Of a stretch of 64,000 bases of DNA, positions 51,490 to 62,403 are shown one piece after another. The DNA is from Micromonospora zingiberis (GTDB lineage: Bacteria; Actinomycetota; Actinomycetes; Mycobacteriales; Micromonosporaceae): the NCBI RefSeq assembly GCF_004331455.1, contig NZ_SJJR01000005.1, positions 186,001-250,000 of the forward strand, in the 5' to 3' direction. Under the pieces are notes generated by a model, which was not told where the DNA came from, did not search any database, and was given only the letters and a program-made list of their open reading frames with translations. The stretch's first letter is position 1, and each line of letters opens with the position of its first letter. The position numbers were made by a program, and so were the translations under genes.

Positions 51490-52653
51490 GTGAGGCAGAA
51501 GTTCGCACGTTTGGTCGGCGGGGTGGCGATCGCCGCTCTCGCCATGGGTGGCGTGACCGCCTGCAAGTCTGACAGTGGAACCGACGAGGCCGCCGGTGAC
51601 TCCTGCGGCGCCAAGATCGCTTTCTTCGGTGCGCTCACGGGTCCGGCCGCGGCGCTCGGCGTGAACATGAACGGTGGCGTCAAGCTCGCCATCGACAAGT
51701 ACAACAAGGAGAACGCCGACTGCCAGGTGACCCTGGTGCCGCTGGACTCCCAGGGCAACCCGGAGCAGGCGCCGGCCCTGGCCCAGCAGGCGCTCGACGA
51801 CGCCAAGATCCTTGGCATCGTCGGCCCCGCGTTCTCGGGTGAGTCCGAGGCCGCCAACCCGTTCTTCTCCGAGGCCGGTCTGGTGCACATCAGCCCGTCC
51901 GCGACCCGGCCGAGCCTGGCCGACCAGGGCTGGAAGACCTTCTTCCGGGCGGTCGGCAACGACTACAGCCAGGGCCCGGCGGCCGGTCGTTACATCAAGG
52001 ACGTGCTGAAGGCCGAGAAGGTCTACGTCGTCGACGACCAGTCCGCGTACGGCGCCGGCCTGGCCGACGAGGTCAAGAAGGTCCTCGGTGCGTCGGTCGT
52101 GGGCAGCGAGAAGGTCCAGGGCGAGGGCAAGCAGAGCGACTTCTCGGCCACCGTCACCAAGGTCAAGTCCTCCGGCGCGACCGCGATCTTCTACGGCGGG
52201 TACTACCAGGAGGCCGGTCTGATCCGCAAGCAGCTCACCGCTGCCGGCGTCACCGCCACCCTGGTCGCCGGTGACGGCGTGAACGACGCCTCCTACATCA
52301 CCGGCGCTGGCGCGGCGGCGGCCGAGGGCACCATCCTCACCTGCCCCTGCCAGCCGGCCACCGAGGCGCGCGGCAGCTTCGTCGAGGACTTCAAGGCGCT
52401 CAACGGCGGCGAGCCGGGCACCTACAGCGACGTCGCCTTCGACGCGGCGAACATCCTGCTCGCCGGCATCAAGGCCGGGAACACCAGCCGCGACAAGATG
52501 CTGGAGTTCGTGAAGGGCTACTCCGGCGAGGGCGTCGCGGCGAGCTACAAGTTCACCGAGACCGGCGAACTGGACCCGACGCAGGTCAAGGTCTGGGCGT
52601 ACAAGGTCGTGGGTGGCCAGGTCGTGCCGGACCAGGAGATTCCGAAGTCCTAA
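51490..52653 (+). CDS. livK: branched-chain amino-acid ABC transporter substrate-binding lipoprotein
   Basis: 387 residues from GTG 51490 (RQKFARLVGGVAIAALAMGGVTAC); GGAGGA at ~51473 is ~11 nt away, and in-frame ATG 51466 and 51436 are alternatives. Lipobox VTAC. Type I periplasmic-binding fold: IAFFGALTGPAAALGVNMNGGVKLAIDKYN, IVGPAFSGES, PSATRPSL, FFRAVGNDYSQGPAAGRY, VYVVDDQSAYG, and YSDVAFDAANILLAGI. Captures Leu/Ile/Val (or a similar amino acid) outside the membrane for LivHMGF, encoded next. Confidence 0.93.
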   Translation: MRQKFARLVGGVAIAALAMGGVTACKSDSGTDEAAGDSCGAKIAFFGALTGPAAALGVNMNGGVKLAIDKYNKENADCQVTLVPLDSQGNPEQAPALAQQALDDAKILGIVGPAFSGESEAANPFFSEAGLVHISPSATRPSLADQGWKTFFRAVGNDYSQGPAAGRYIKDVLKAEKVYVVDDQSAYGAGLADEVKKVLGASVVGSEKVQGEGKQSDFSATVTKVKSSGATAIFYGGYYQEAGLIRKQLTAAGVTATLVAGDGVNDASYITGAGAAAAEGTILTCPCQPATEARGSFVEDFKALNGGEPGTYSDVAFDAANILLAGIKAGNTSRDKMLEFVKGYSGEGVAASYKFTETGELDPTQVKVWAYKVVGGQVVPDQEIPKS

Positions 52654-52743
52654 CCGTTCCGCTGTGATTGTGGGGTGCGGCCGGGGAGCACCTTCCCGGC
52701 CGCACCCCCCACTGTCTTCCCTTCCTGTACGGAGTGCCCTTCC

Positions 52744-53690
52744 TTGGACTTCAACGCCCTGTTCTCCGATTTCGGGGGATATACGATAACCGGGCTGACG
52801 GTGGGCGCCATCTACGCCCTCGTCGCGCTGGGTTACACGCTGGTCTACGGCGTGCTGAGACTCATCAACTTCGCCCACTCCGAGGTCTTCATCGCCGGTG
52901 CCTTCGCCGCGATCTGGGGCTGGGCCGCGTTCGGCCTGGACCGCGACTCGGTGGTCAGCGGATTCGGCTCGATCATGCTCTACCTGCTGGTCGGCGCACT
53001 GATCGCCGCGGTGGCCTCGGCCGGCACCGCGACGGTGATCGAGCGGGTGGCGTACCGGCCGTTGCGTAAGCGCAACGCCCCGCCGCTGGCCTTCCTGATC
53101 ACCGCGATCGGCGCGTCGATCGCGATCGCCGAGGCGTTCGGCATCTACACCCGCCGGCTCCCGGTCGGTGCCCCCACCGTGGTCAAGAACGACGTGCTGT
53201 TCGAGGTCTTCGGCGCGGAAGTCACCGTGGTGCAGTTGCTGGTCATCGGTTCGGCACTGGCGATGATGGTCGCGCTGGACCTGTTCATCAACCGCAGCCG
53301 GATCGGTCGGGGTATCCGGGCGGTCGCCCAGGACCAGAACACGGCCGCGTTGATGGGCATCAACAAGGACCGGATCATCCTGGTCGTCTTCATCATCGGT
53401 GGCGCGATGGCCGGCGTCGCCGGCATGCTCTACGACATTCGGATCGGCACGCTGACCTACAGCGTGGGCTTCCTGCTCGGGCTGAAGGCGTTCACCGCGG
53501 CGGTGCTCGGCGGCATCGGCAACCTGCGCGGCGCGCTGCTCGGTGGGCTGCTGCTCGGCCTGGTCGAGAACTACGCCTCCGCGCTGTTCGGTGCGAACTG
53601 GAAGGACCTCGTCGCCTTCGTGGTCCTGGTCGTGCTGCTGATGTTCCGGCCGACCGGTCTGCTTGGTGAGTCGTTGGGGAGGGCCCGCGC

Positions 53691-53694
<4 letters not shown>
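52744..53694 (+). CDS. livH: branched-chain amino-acid ABC permease LivH
   Basis: 316 residues. TTG 52744 is chosen because GGAG lies at 52731-52734; longer GTG-initiated forms would run into non-membrane sequence. About eight membrane helices with GLTVGAIYALVALGYTLVYGVLRLINFAHSEVFI, the LivH signature, and RAVAQDQNTAALMGINKDRIILVVFIIGGAMAGVAG, the EAA-like coupling loop. Overlaps livM by 4 bp (ATGA). Confidence 0.95.
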
Positions 53695-54792
<1,098 letters not shown>

Positions 54793-54800
<8 letters not shown>

Positions 54801-55644
54801 GACCGTGCAGAAGCCGACCGTTCCGGAGCAGGCCGGTGCGCCGGCGGTGGAGTCGACCTCCGCCGGTCGGGAGCCGCTGCTGGAGGTCGACCACGTGACG
54901 CTGCGCTTCGGCGGCGTGGTGGCCCTCAACGACGTGGACTTCACCCTCTACAAGGGGGAGATCCTGGGGCTGATCGGCCCCAACGGCGCCGGCAAGACCA
55001 CCTGCTTCAACGCGATGACCGGCATCTACCAGCCCTCCGAGGGGGAGATCCGGTTCCGCGGCCAGCGGATCACCGGCAAGAAGAAGCACCACATCACCAA
55101 GTTGGGTATGGCGCGGACGTTCCAGAACATCCGCCTGTTCCCGGAGATGACGGCGCTGGAGAACATCCAGGTGGGCGCGGACGCGCACCACAAGACCAGC
55201 GTCATCTCCGCCCTGTTCCGGCTGCCCCGGCACCGCCGCGAGGAGCGCGACGGGCTGGAGAAGGCCGAGCGGCTGCTCGACTTCGTCGGCATCCCGCATC
55301 GGATGCACGACGCCGCCCGCAACCTCTCCTACGGTGAACAGCGCCGGCTGGAGATCGCCCGGGCCCTGGCCACCGACCCGGTCCTGCTCTGCCTGGACGA
55401 GCCGGCCGCCGGCTTCAACCCGGCCGAGAAGGAGGAGCTGCTCCAGCTCATCCGCAAGATCCGGGACCAGGGCATCACCGTGCTGCTCATCGAGCACGAT
55501 ATGCGCCTGGTCATGGGAGTGACCGACCGGATCGTGGTGCTGGAGTTCGGAAAGAAGATCGCTGATGGACTCCCCGCCGAGGTGCGCGAGGACCACCGGG
55601 TGATCGCGGCCTACCTGGGGGTGCCGGATGACGACGTTGCTTGA
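54793..55644 (+). CDS. livG: branched-chain amino-acid ABC ATP-binding protein LivG
   Basis: 283 residues. After a ~25-residue polar N-terminus: Walker A GPNGAGKTTCFNAMTG, Q-loop RTFQNIRLF, signature LSYGEQRRLEIARAL, Walker B VLLCLDEPAAGFNP, and switch His in IEHDMRLVM. C-terminal YLG motif near GVPDD, typical of LivG. Energises import together with LivF. GTG 54793 overlaps the livM stop; the livF start lies inside its 3' end. Confidence 0.95.
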
Positions 55645-56344
55645 GATCGAAGACGTCAGTCTGCTCTACGGGCGGATCAAGGCGCTGCACGGGATCAGCC
55701 TGACCGTGGACGAGGGCGAGATCGTGGCCCTGATCGGCGCCAACGGCGCCGGCAAGTCCACCACGATGCGGGCCATCTCGGGCATCCGGCCGGTCGCCTC
55801 GGGCCGGATCCGGTTCGACGGTGAGGACATCACCAAGCTCCGGGCCGACCTGCGGGTGCGGCGTGGGCTCTGCCAGGCACCCGAGGGTCGGGGCATCTTC
55901 CCCGGCATGACGGTGATGGAGAACCTGGACATGGGTGCCTACACCCGGCGGGACCGTCCCGAGGTGGCCAAGGACCTGGCCAAGGTGCTGGAGCTGTTCC
56001 CCCGGCTGGCCGAGCGGCGTAAGCAGGTCGGTGGCACGCTCTCCGGCGGCGAGCAGCAGATGCTGGCCGTGGGCCGGGCGCTGATGAGCCGGCCCAAGCT
56101 GCTGCTGCTCGACGAGCCGTCGATGGGTCTGGCGCCGATGCTGATCCAGCAGATCTTCAGCATCATCACGGAGATCAACCAGCAGGGCACCACGATCCTG
56201 TTGGTGGAGCAGAACGCACAGCAGGCCCTTGCCCGGGCGCACCGCGCGTACGTGCTGGAGACCGGCCGGATCGTCAAGGAAGGCACCGGCGCCGAGCTGC
56301 TGCACGACCCGTCGGTCAAAGAGGCCTACCTCGGCGTGGCCTGA
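55628..56344 (+). CDS. livF: branched-chain amino-acid ABC ATP-binding protein LivF
   Basis: 238 residues, ATG 55628, overlapping livG by 17 bp. Walker A GANGAGKSTTMRAISG, RGLCQAPEGRGIFPGMTVMENL (Q-loop and LivF marker), signature LSGGEQQMLAVGRAL, Walker B LLLLDEPSMGLAP, EQNAQQAL switch region and C-terminal VKEAYLGVA. Completes the five-gene high-affinity importer. Confidence 0.95.
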   Translation: MTTLLEIEDVSLLYGRIKALHGISLTVDEGEIVALIGANGAGKSTTMRAISGIRPVASGRIRFDGEDITKLRADLRVRRGLCQAPEGRGIFPGMTVMENLDMGAYTRRDRPEVAKDLAKVLELFPRLAERRKQVGGTLSGGEQQMLAVGRALMSRPKLLLLDEPSMGLAPMLIQQIFSIITEINQQGTTILLVEQNAQQALARAHRAYVLETGRIVKEGTGAELLHDPSVKEAYLGVA

Positions 56345-56377
56345 ACGGCCGTCACCCCTCTTCGCAAGGAGTACGAC

Positions 56378-57289
56378 ATGTTCAAACTCAATGGGAGCCG
56401 GCGGGCCGTGCTCGGCGTTGCCGGTGCGGCACTGCTCACTCTCTCGATGGCCGCGTGTGGCGAGCAGGAGAGCGGCGACCAGCCTGGTGCGGGTCCGTCC
56501 GTGTCGGCCGCGCCGGACTCGGATCTCGCCGCGAAGGTGCCGGACGCGATCAAGGCGGACGGTGTGATCAAGGTCGGCACCGATGCGACGTACGCCCCGG
56601 CGGAGTTCCTCGACACCGACGGCAGCACGGTGATCGGCTTCGACGTCGAGCTGTTCAACGCGGTCGCGCAGAAGCTCGGCCTGAAGGCGGAGTACGAGTC
56701 GGCGCCGTTCGACGCCATCCTGCCGGGTGTGGACTCCGGCAAGTACGAGATCGGTGTCTCCTCGTTCACCATCAACGCCGAGCGGTTGCAGACCGTCAAC
56801 ATGGTGAGCTACTTCTCCGCGGGCACCCAGTGGGCCACCAAGGTCGGCAACCCGGCCCAGGTGGACCCGAACAACGCCTGCGGCAAGAAGGTCGCCGTGC
56901 AGGTCGGCACCGTGCAGCTCGACGACATCCAGGCCCGGTCGAAGAAGTGCACCGACGCCGGCCAGCCGGAGATCAGCATCGACCAGTACCAGGCGCAGAG
57001 CGACGCCACGGCCGCCGTGGTCAGCGGCAAGAACGACGCCATGCTGGCTGACTCGCCGGTCGGCGCGTACGCGGTGCAGCAGAGCAACGGCCAGCTTGAG
57101 GTGCTCGGCGACATCTACGAGTCGGCGCCGTACGGCTACGCGGTGAAGAAGGACCAGGCGGCGTTCGCCGAGGTGCTGAAGGAGGCCGTGCAGGCGGTCA
57201 TCGCCGACGGCAGCTACGAGGCGGCGCTGAAGAAGTGGGGCGTCGAGGGTGGCGCGATCACCACGTCGGAACTGAACCCGACCAGCTGA
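56378..57289 (+). CDS. polar amino-acid ABC transporter substrate-binding lipoprotein (family 3)
   Basis: 303 residues, ATG 56378 with AAGGAG upstream. Lipobox LSMAAC (~Cys27). Type II binding fold: IKVGTDATYAPAEFLDTDGSTVIGFDVELFNAVAQKLGL, FDAILPGVDSGKYEIGVSSFTI, KKVAVQVGTVQ, and KNDAMLADSPVGAYAV. Family 3 proteins bind Glu, Gln, Arg, His or cystine; the ligand is not fixed. It follows livF by 33 bp, so this second importer may partly share the liv transcript. Permease starts 1 bp after its stop. Confidence 0.93.
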   Translation: MFKLNGSRRAVLGVAGAALLTLSMAACGEQESGDQPGAGPSVSAAPDSDLAAKVPDAIKADGVIKVGTDATYAPAEFLDTDGSTVIGFDVELFNAVAQKLGLKAEYESAPFDAILPGVDSGKYEIGVSSFTINAERLQTVNMVSYFSAGTQWATKVGNPAQVDPNNACGKKVAVQVGTVQLDDIQARSKKCTDAGQPEISIDQYQAQSDATAAVVSGKNDAMLADSPVGAYAVQQSNGQLEVLGDIYESAPYGYAVKKDQAAFAEVLKEAVQAVIADGSYEAALKKWGVEGGAITTSELNPTS

Positions 57290-57290
57290 C

Positions 57291-58271
57291 ATGTCTGTCG
57301 GCACCGATTCACCCGAGCGGGCACGGCCGGAACCCATCCAGGCCGTGCCCGTGCGGCATCCCGGGCGGTGGGTCGCCGTCGCCGTCATCGGGGTGCTGGT
57401 CGCCATGTTCGTGCACCTGCTGGTGACGAATCAGGCGTTCAACTGGTCGTTCATGGTCGACAACATGTTCCGGCCGCCGATCATGGCCGGCGTGCGCGGC
57501 AGCATCGCGCTGCTGGTGACCTCCATGCTGATCGGTATCGTGCTGGGCGTCGTCATCGCGGTCATGCGGCTGTCGGAGAATCCGATCCTGCGCGGCGTCT
57601 CCTGGGCGTACACCTGGTTCTTCCGGGCGGTGCCCCGGCTGGTGCTGGCGATCCTCTTCGGCAACCTGGGCATCCTCTGGGCTCGCATCGAGTTCGGGTT
57701 GCCCTTCGACCGGCAGATCGGCGCGCTGTTCGGAATCCAGGACTTCGAGGCCCGGCTGTTCGGCTTCTCGGCGGTGGACATCCTCACCGGGTTCGTCGCC
57801 GGCATGCTCGCGCTCGGCCTCTCCGAGGCGGCGTACATGGCGGAGATCATTCGGGCCGGCATCCAGTCGGTCGACGAGGGCCAGACGGAGGCTGCCCAGG
57901 CACTGGGCATGACCCGCGGCCAGATCCTGCGCCGCATCGTGCTGCCGCAGGCCATGCGGGTGATCGTCCCGCCGACCGGAAACGAGACGATCGCGATGCT
58001 CAAGGACACCTCGCTGGTGGCCTTCGTGCCGGTCTCCGCCGAGCTGTTCTTCCAGCTCCGGGCGGTCGGTAGCCGGACCTTCCAGGTTTTCCCGATGTTG
58101 GTCGCGGCGACCATCTGGTACCTGCTGTTGAGCAGCGTGCTGCTGGTCGGGCAGTACTACCTGGAGCGGCACTTCGCCAAGGGCATCGGCCGCGCCGGCC
58201 AGGCGAAGGCCCGGCTGCGGGGCATGGCGGTCGGTGGGGGCGGCGTCACCGGAGGGGGAGGGGGCGTATGA
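57291..58271 (+). CDS. polar amino-acid ABC permease
   Basis: 326 residues. A first membrane helix ([20 protein letters not shown]) and then the HisMQ-type permease core with five helices. The coupling motif is [43 protein letters not shown]. Carries a ~45-residue insert between helices ([23 protein letters not shown]) seen in some actinobacterial homologues. Gly-rich C-terminal end ([12 protein letters not shown]). ATPase start overlaps the stop by 4 bp (ATGA). Confidence 0.93.
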   Translation: MSVGTDSPERARPEPIQAVPVRHPGRWVAVAVIGVLVAMFVHLLVTNQAFNWSFMVDNMFRPPIMAGVRGSIALLVTSMLIGIVLGVVIAVMRLSENPILRGVSWAYTWFFRAVPRLVLAILFGNLGILWARIEFGLPFDRQIGALFGIQDFEARLFGFSAVDILTGFVAGMLALGLSEAAYMAEIIRAGIQSVDEGQTEAAQALGMTRGQILRRIVLPQAMRVIVPPTGNETIAMLKDTSLVAFVPVSAELFFQLRAVGSRTFQVFPMLVAATIWYLLLSSVLLVGQYYLERHFAKGIGRAGQAKARLRGMAVGGGGVTGGGGGV

Positions 58272-59077
58272 CCGGGGTGACCGTGCCGGGCCAGGCCGGC
58301 GTGCCGGCGGCGGAGTCCGGCCCGATGGTGCACGCCGAACAGGTGCACAAGTCGTTCGGGTCGATCGAGGTGCTCAAGGGCATCGACCTACAGGTACGGG
58401 CCGGGGAGGTGTGCTGCCTGCTCGGGCCCTCCGGGTCTGGCAAGTCGACGTTCCTGCGCTGCATCAACCACCTGGAGAAGATCAACGCCGGGTGGATCCG
58501 GGTGGACGGTGAGCTGATCGGCTACCGGGAGCGCGGCGGCAAGCTGCACGAGATGCGGGAGAAGGAGGTCGCCGCGCAGCGTCGTGCCATCGGCATGGTG
58601 TTCCAGCGGTTCAACCTCTTCCCGCACAAGACCGCCCTGGAGAACGTCACCGAGGCGCCGCTGCTGGTGCGCCGGGAGAAGCGGGCCGAGGTCCGCGACC
58701 GGGCGGCGGCGCTGCTGGAGCGGGTCGGGCTCGGTGACAAGCTGGGCAACTACCCGAGCCAGCTCTCCGGCGGGCAGCAGCAGCGGGTGGCGATCGCCCG
58801 GGCGCTGGCCATGAAACCGAAGCTGATGCTCTTCGACGAGCCGACCAGTGCGCTCGACCCGGAGTTGGTTGGCGAGGTGCTGGACGTGATGAAGGACCTG
58901 GCCCGCGACGGCATGACGATGATCGTGGTGACCCACGAGATCGGTTTCGCCCGGGAGGTCGGCGACTCGCTGGTCTTCATCGACGGCGGGGTGGTGGTCG
59001 AATCCGGCAACCCCCGTGAGGTGATCGCCAACCCGCAACACGAGCGGACCAAGACCTTCCTGGCCAAGGTGCTCTGA
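58268..59077 (+). CDS. polar amino-acid ABC ATP-binding protein
   Basis: 269 residues, ATG 58268. GlnQ/HisP-type: Walker [20 protein letters not shown]-loop [17 protein letters not shown], signature [15 protein letters not shown], Walker [15 protein letters not shown], and [11 protein letters not shown] with the switch His. Completes the binding-protein/permease/ATPase operon. Ends before a perfect bidirectional hairpin. Confidence 0.94.
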   Translation: MTGVTVPGQAGVPAAESGPMVHAEQVHKSFGSIEVLKGIDLQVRAGEVCCLLGPSGSGKSTFLRCINHLEKINAGWIRVDGELIGYRERGGKLHEMREKEVAAQRRAIGMVFQRFNLFPHKTALENVTEAPLLVRREKRAEVRDRAAALLERVGLGDKLGNYPSQLSGGQQQRVAIARALAMKPKLMLFDEPTSALDPELVGEVLDVMKDLARDGMTMIVVTHEIGFAREVGDSLVFIDGGVVVESGNPREVIANPQHERTKTFLAKVL

Positions 59078-59088
59078 CGGGCGTGGTA

Positions 59089-59117
59089 CCCGGCGCGACG
59101 GACGCCGTCGCGCCGGG
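59089..59117. terminator. 13-bp perfect bidirectional hairpin
   Basis: Arms 59089-59101 and 59105-59117 with a 3-nt loop, between the convergent ABC ATPase and AfsR-like genes. Confidence 0.8.
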
Positions 59118-59151
59118 GCCGCACCGCTCACCCGTGACCCGTGCGGCCGGC

Positions 59152-61908
59152 TCAGGGCAGGTCGTCGGCGGCGAGTTCCGCCACGTACCGGGCCAGCGCG
59201 TCGGTGGACCGGTGCCCCTTGAGCTGGTACGTCCGCAGCGCGCCGCGCAGCTCGCCCAGCCCGGACGGCAGGTCGCCGAGGTCGATCCGGGCCCGCCCCG
59301 ACTGCTCCCGCGCCTCCGCCTCGATCAGCACGTCGCCGGCCGTTCGCGCCTGCGTGACGGCGCGTTCGGCGTACGACAGGGCGTCGCGCGCCGTGCCGGC
59401 CTCCCGGTGGGTACGGGCCAGCCCGACCAGGATCTCCGCCACGTCGCGGGCCCCGCAGCCGGCCTCCGCCAACTCCAGCGCGGCGGCGTAGTGCGCGATG
59501 GCCTCCCGGTACCGTCCGGTGAGCAGGTGTGCCTCGCCGAGATTGCTGCGTACGAGAGCGCGCAGGTGGGTGGCGTCGGTGAGGGTACGGCTCTGCTGCT
59601 CGGCCTCGGTGAGTCGGCGGATCGCCTCCTGCGGTCGGCCGGCGTTGTTCTCGATCGCCGCGAGGTTGAGCAGCGCCGTGGCGGCGCCGAGCTGGTCGCC
59701 CGACGCCTGCCGGAGCTGGTACGCCCGGCCGCCGCAGCGGGCCGCCTCGTCGTGCCGGTCGAGCAGGCTGAGTGGGATGGCGAGTCGACTGGCGATCAGC
59801 GCCTCTCCGGCGACGTCACCGGCCACCCGGGCCGCCTCGCCGGCCAGCGTGTACAGCTGCACCCACCGGTCCCGATGCTGCCGGCGGAACAGCCAGCCGT
59901 ACATCGCGGCGGCGATCTGCCAGGCCAGCCGGGGATGCCGGGCGGCGGCCGACTCGACCGCGGCGACCAGGTTGTCGGCCTCGGCGTCCAGCCAGGCCAG
60001 GGCGGCGGCCGGCGTGCCGAACCGGATGCCCGGATCGGGGGAGTCGAAGTTGGGCCGTTCCGCCGGGCGGAGCGTACGGTCCGCCTCGTTCGTGGCGTCC
60101 CGATACCAGTTCAGCACGCGGACGAGGGCCGCCTCGGCCTCCTCGGGCCGGGTCGCCGCCTGTTCGGCGGCGAAGAGTCGCACCAGATCGTGCAGTTGGT
60201 GGCGGTCTTCGGCGATCGGCTGCACCAGATGCGCGGCCGACAGTTGGTCGAGCAGCGCCCGGGCGGTGGTGACCGGCACATCGGCCAGCGCCGCGGCGGC
60301 CCGGGTGGACGGCCGCTGGCCGGGGTGCACGCCGAGGCTGCGGAACATCGCCCGGATCGGCTCCGGCAGCGCCCGCGCGGAGACGCCGAGCGCGGCCCGG
60401 ACCGACACGTCCTCGGTGGCGAGCAGGCCCAGGCGGGAGCCCTCACCGGCCAGTCGGTCGGCGAGCGCCGCGGCGCCGCCCTCGTCGAGCTGGGCGGAGG
60501 CGATCCGCAGGGCCAGTGGCAGCCGGTCGCAGAGGGCGGCGACGCGGCGCAGCGAGGCGCGCTGCGCCGGACCGGCGACCCGGACGAGCAACTCGTCCGC
60601 CTCCTGCTCGGTCATCGGCGTCACCGACAGTCGGCCGATGCCGTGCGAGGCCACCAGCCCGTCCAGCCGGTGCCGGCTGGTGACGAGCAGCAGGTGTTCC
60701 CCGCTGCCGGGCAGCAGCGGCCGGACCTGGGCGGAGGTGGCGACGTTGTCCAGCACCACCACCATCGCCGTCCGGTGCGCCAGCTCGGTCCGGTAGCGGG
60801 CGGCACGCTCCTCCGGGTCGGCCGGGATGGCTTCGCCCGGCACGCCGAGCGCCCGCAGGAACCGTTCCAGCACCGCCTCCGGCGGCAGCGGCGGCGCGTC
60901 GTCGTTGCCCCGCAGGTCGGCGTAGAGCTGCCCGCCGATGTCGGGCCGCCGGGAGCGGGCGTGCGCCCAGTGCAGTACCAGCGCGGTCTTGCCGACTCCG
61001 GGCGGTCCGACCAGGGCGACCGTCCGCGTCCCGCCGTCCACCAGTTCGTCGAGGTGGGCCAGCTCCCGTTGCCGACCCACGAACCCCGCCGGCACCGCCG
61101 GTAGCTGGGCGGGCCCGGGCGGTGCGGCCGTCGTGGTCGGTGTGCCGGCCGTCGGCGGCAGCGACCGCAGTAGCTCCAGGTGCAGGCGCCGCAGTGCGGG
61201 GTCGGGGTCGGTGCCCAGCTCCGCGGCGAGCCAGCGACGGTGCCGTTCGTACGCGCGCAGTGCCTCCCCGGCGCGTCCGGCGGCGACGAGCGCCCGCATC
61301 AGCAGCGCGGTGAAGCGTTCCCGGCTCGGGTGCTGCGCGGCCAACGGCGTCACCGCGTCCACCACCGACGAGGCGTCGGCCCCGGCGTTGAGTTCCGCCT
61401 CGTAGCACTGCTCCAGGGCGGTGAGCCGGGCGTCTTCGAGCGCCTGCACCTCGGGGGGCGCGGGGCGGTTCGGCAGCCAGCCGCCGAAGGCCGGGCCGCG
61501 CCACAGGCCGACGGCCGCGCGCAGCATGTCGCGTCGCTGTGGCCAGTCGAGACCCTCCTGGTCGCCACGGGCGCGGGCGAGCAGTTGGCGGAACCGGTGG
61601 GCGTCGACGGCCTCCGGATCGAGCACCATCCGGTAGCCGTCCCCGCTGGTCAGGATGGCGATCCGGTCTTCGCCGAGTCCGCCGCTGGTCAGCGCGGCCC
61701 GCAGTTCGGAAATCCGTGAATGGATCATGGAGCGGGCGGTCCGTGGGGCGCGGCCCTGCCAGAGCGCCTCGACCAGGTCGTCGGTCGGCACGACGGCGTC
61801 GGGCCGCAGCGCCAACAGACCCAGCAGGAGACGGTGCATCCGGCGGCCGGGAACGATCGCGGCGTCGCCGTGGCCGACCTCGATGGGACCGAGCAGGCGG
61901 AGCTCCAA
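59152..61908 (-). CDS. AfsR/SARP-family transcriptional regulator
   Basis: 918 residues. N-terminal OmpR-like winged helix (MELRLLGPIEV ... LLLGLLALRPDAVVPTDDLVEALW), bacterial transcriptional activator (BTAD) domain to ~265, NB-ARC NTPase with P-loop VALVGPPGVGKTALVLHWA and LLLVTSRHRL, then TPR repeats to the end. AfsR-like proteins activate secondary-metabolite and morphological genes; no biosynthetic cluster is in view. TTG 61908 is the only plausible start here (sequence begins at the family's usual first residues), without a strong ribosome site. Convergent with the amino-acid importer. Confidence 0.92.
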   Translation of the reverse strand: MELRLLGPIEVGHGDAAIVPGRRMHRLLLGLLALRPDAVVPTDDLVEALWQGRAPRTARSMIHSRISELRAALTSGGLGEDRIAILTSGDGYRMVLDPEAVDAHRFRQLLARARGDQEGLDWPQRRDMLRAAVGLWRGPAFGGWLPNRPAPPEVQALEDARLTALEQCYEAELNAGADASSVVDAVTPLAAQHPSRERFTALLMRALVAAGRAGEALRAYERHRRWLAAELGTDPDPALRRLHLELLRSLPPTAGTPTTTAAPPGPAQLPAVPAGFVGRQRELAHLDELVDGGTRTVALVGPPGVGKTALVLHWAHARSRRPDIGGQLYADLRGNDDAPPLPPEAVLERFLRALGVPGEAIPADPEERAARYRTELAHRTAMVVVLDNVATSAQVRPLLPGSGEHLLLVTSRHRLDGLVASHGIGRLSVTPMTEQEADELLVRVAGPAQRASLRRVAALCDRLPLALRIASAQLDEGGAAALADRLAGEGSRLGLLATEDVSVRAALGVSARALPEPIRAMFRSLGVHPGQRPSTRAAAALADVPVTTARALLDQLSAAHLVQPIAEDRHQLHDLVRLFAAEQAATRPEEAEAALVRVLNWYRDATNEADRTLRPAERPNFDSPDPGIRFGTPAAALAWLDAEADNLVAAVESAAARHPRLAWQIAAAMYGWLFRRQHRDRWVQLYTLAGEAARVAGDVAGEALIASRLAIPLSLLDRHDEAARCGGRAYQLRQASGDQLGAATALLNLAAIENNAGRPQEAIRRLTEAEQQSRTLTDATHLRALVRSNLGEAHLLTGRYREAIAHYAAALELAEAGCGARDVAEILVGLARTHREAGTARDALSYAERAVTQARTAGDVLIEAEAREQSGRARIDLGDLPSGLGELRGALRTYQLKGHRSTDALARYVAELAADDLP

Positions 61909-62403
61909 CGGCGTCCCCGAGTCGACTAGGCAGGATGGCGAGCCGCCAGCCTAGTACCGCCACACCCGTTGCCGGATCCCGCCCCGGGTCGACCGCCCAG
62001 CGCACCGGAGGTCGGCCGGGCGGGTGTTTTCGTCGAGGAGTTGGGCGAGGCGCGGACCGGTCCGTGCCATGGGCCCGGCCCGCGCCATGCGGCCACAGCT
62101 CGGCGGAACCTGACGGGCGGCCCACGGCCCGTGGTCCGCCCGCCCCCGAATTGGATCCGCCGTGCCCGGGATTCCCTCGGGCGTGGTGCCGGCCTTACAG
62201 CCTTGCCGCTGCCCCTTCCCGTTTTCTTCCCGCCGGTCCGAGCCGGGACGCCGACGAGAAGATCCTGGCGACGCCGGGCACGAACCGCGCCGCGGCCGGG
62301 CCGGGTCGGCCGGCCGAGCGTGGCAGCCGGGCTGCGGCAGGCGGCGGTGACCGCACGACCGGCGATTCGCGGAGTTGTCGGCGGTACGGACTAGAGTCGC
62401 ACC
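61909..62403. other. divergent intergenic region between the AfsR-like gene and polA
   Basis: 495 bp with no supported gene. It contains the polA -10 box at its right end; no other element recognised. Confidence 0.4.
62392..62397 (+). promoter_or_regulatory. polA -10 box, leaderless arrangement
   Basis: TAGAGT, 6 nt before GTG 62404; fixes the polA start. Confidence 0.5.
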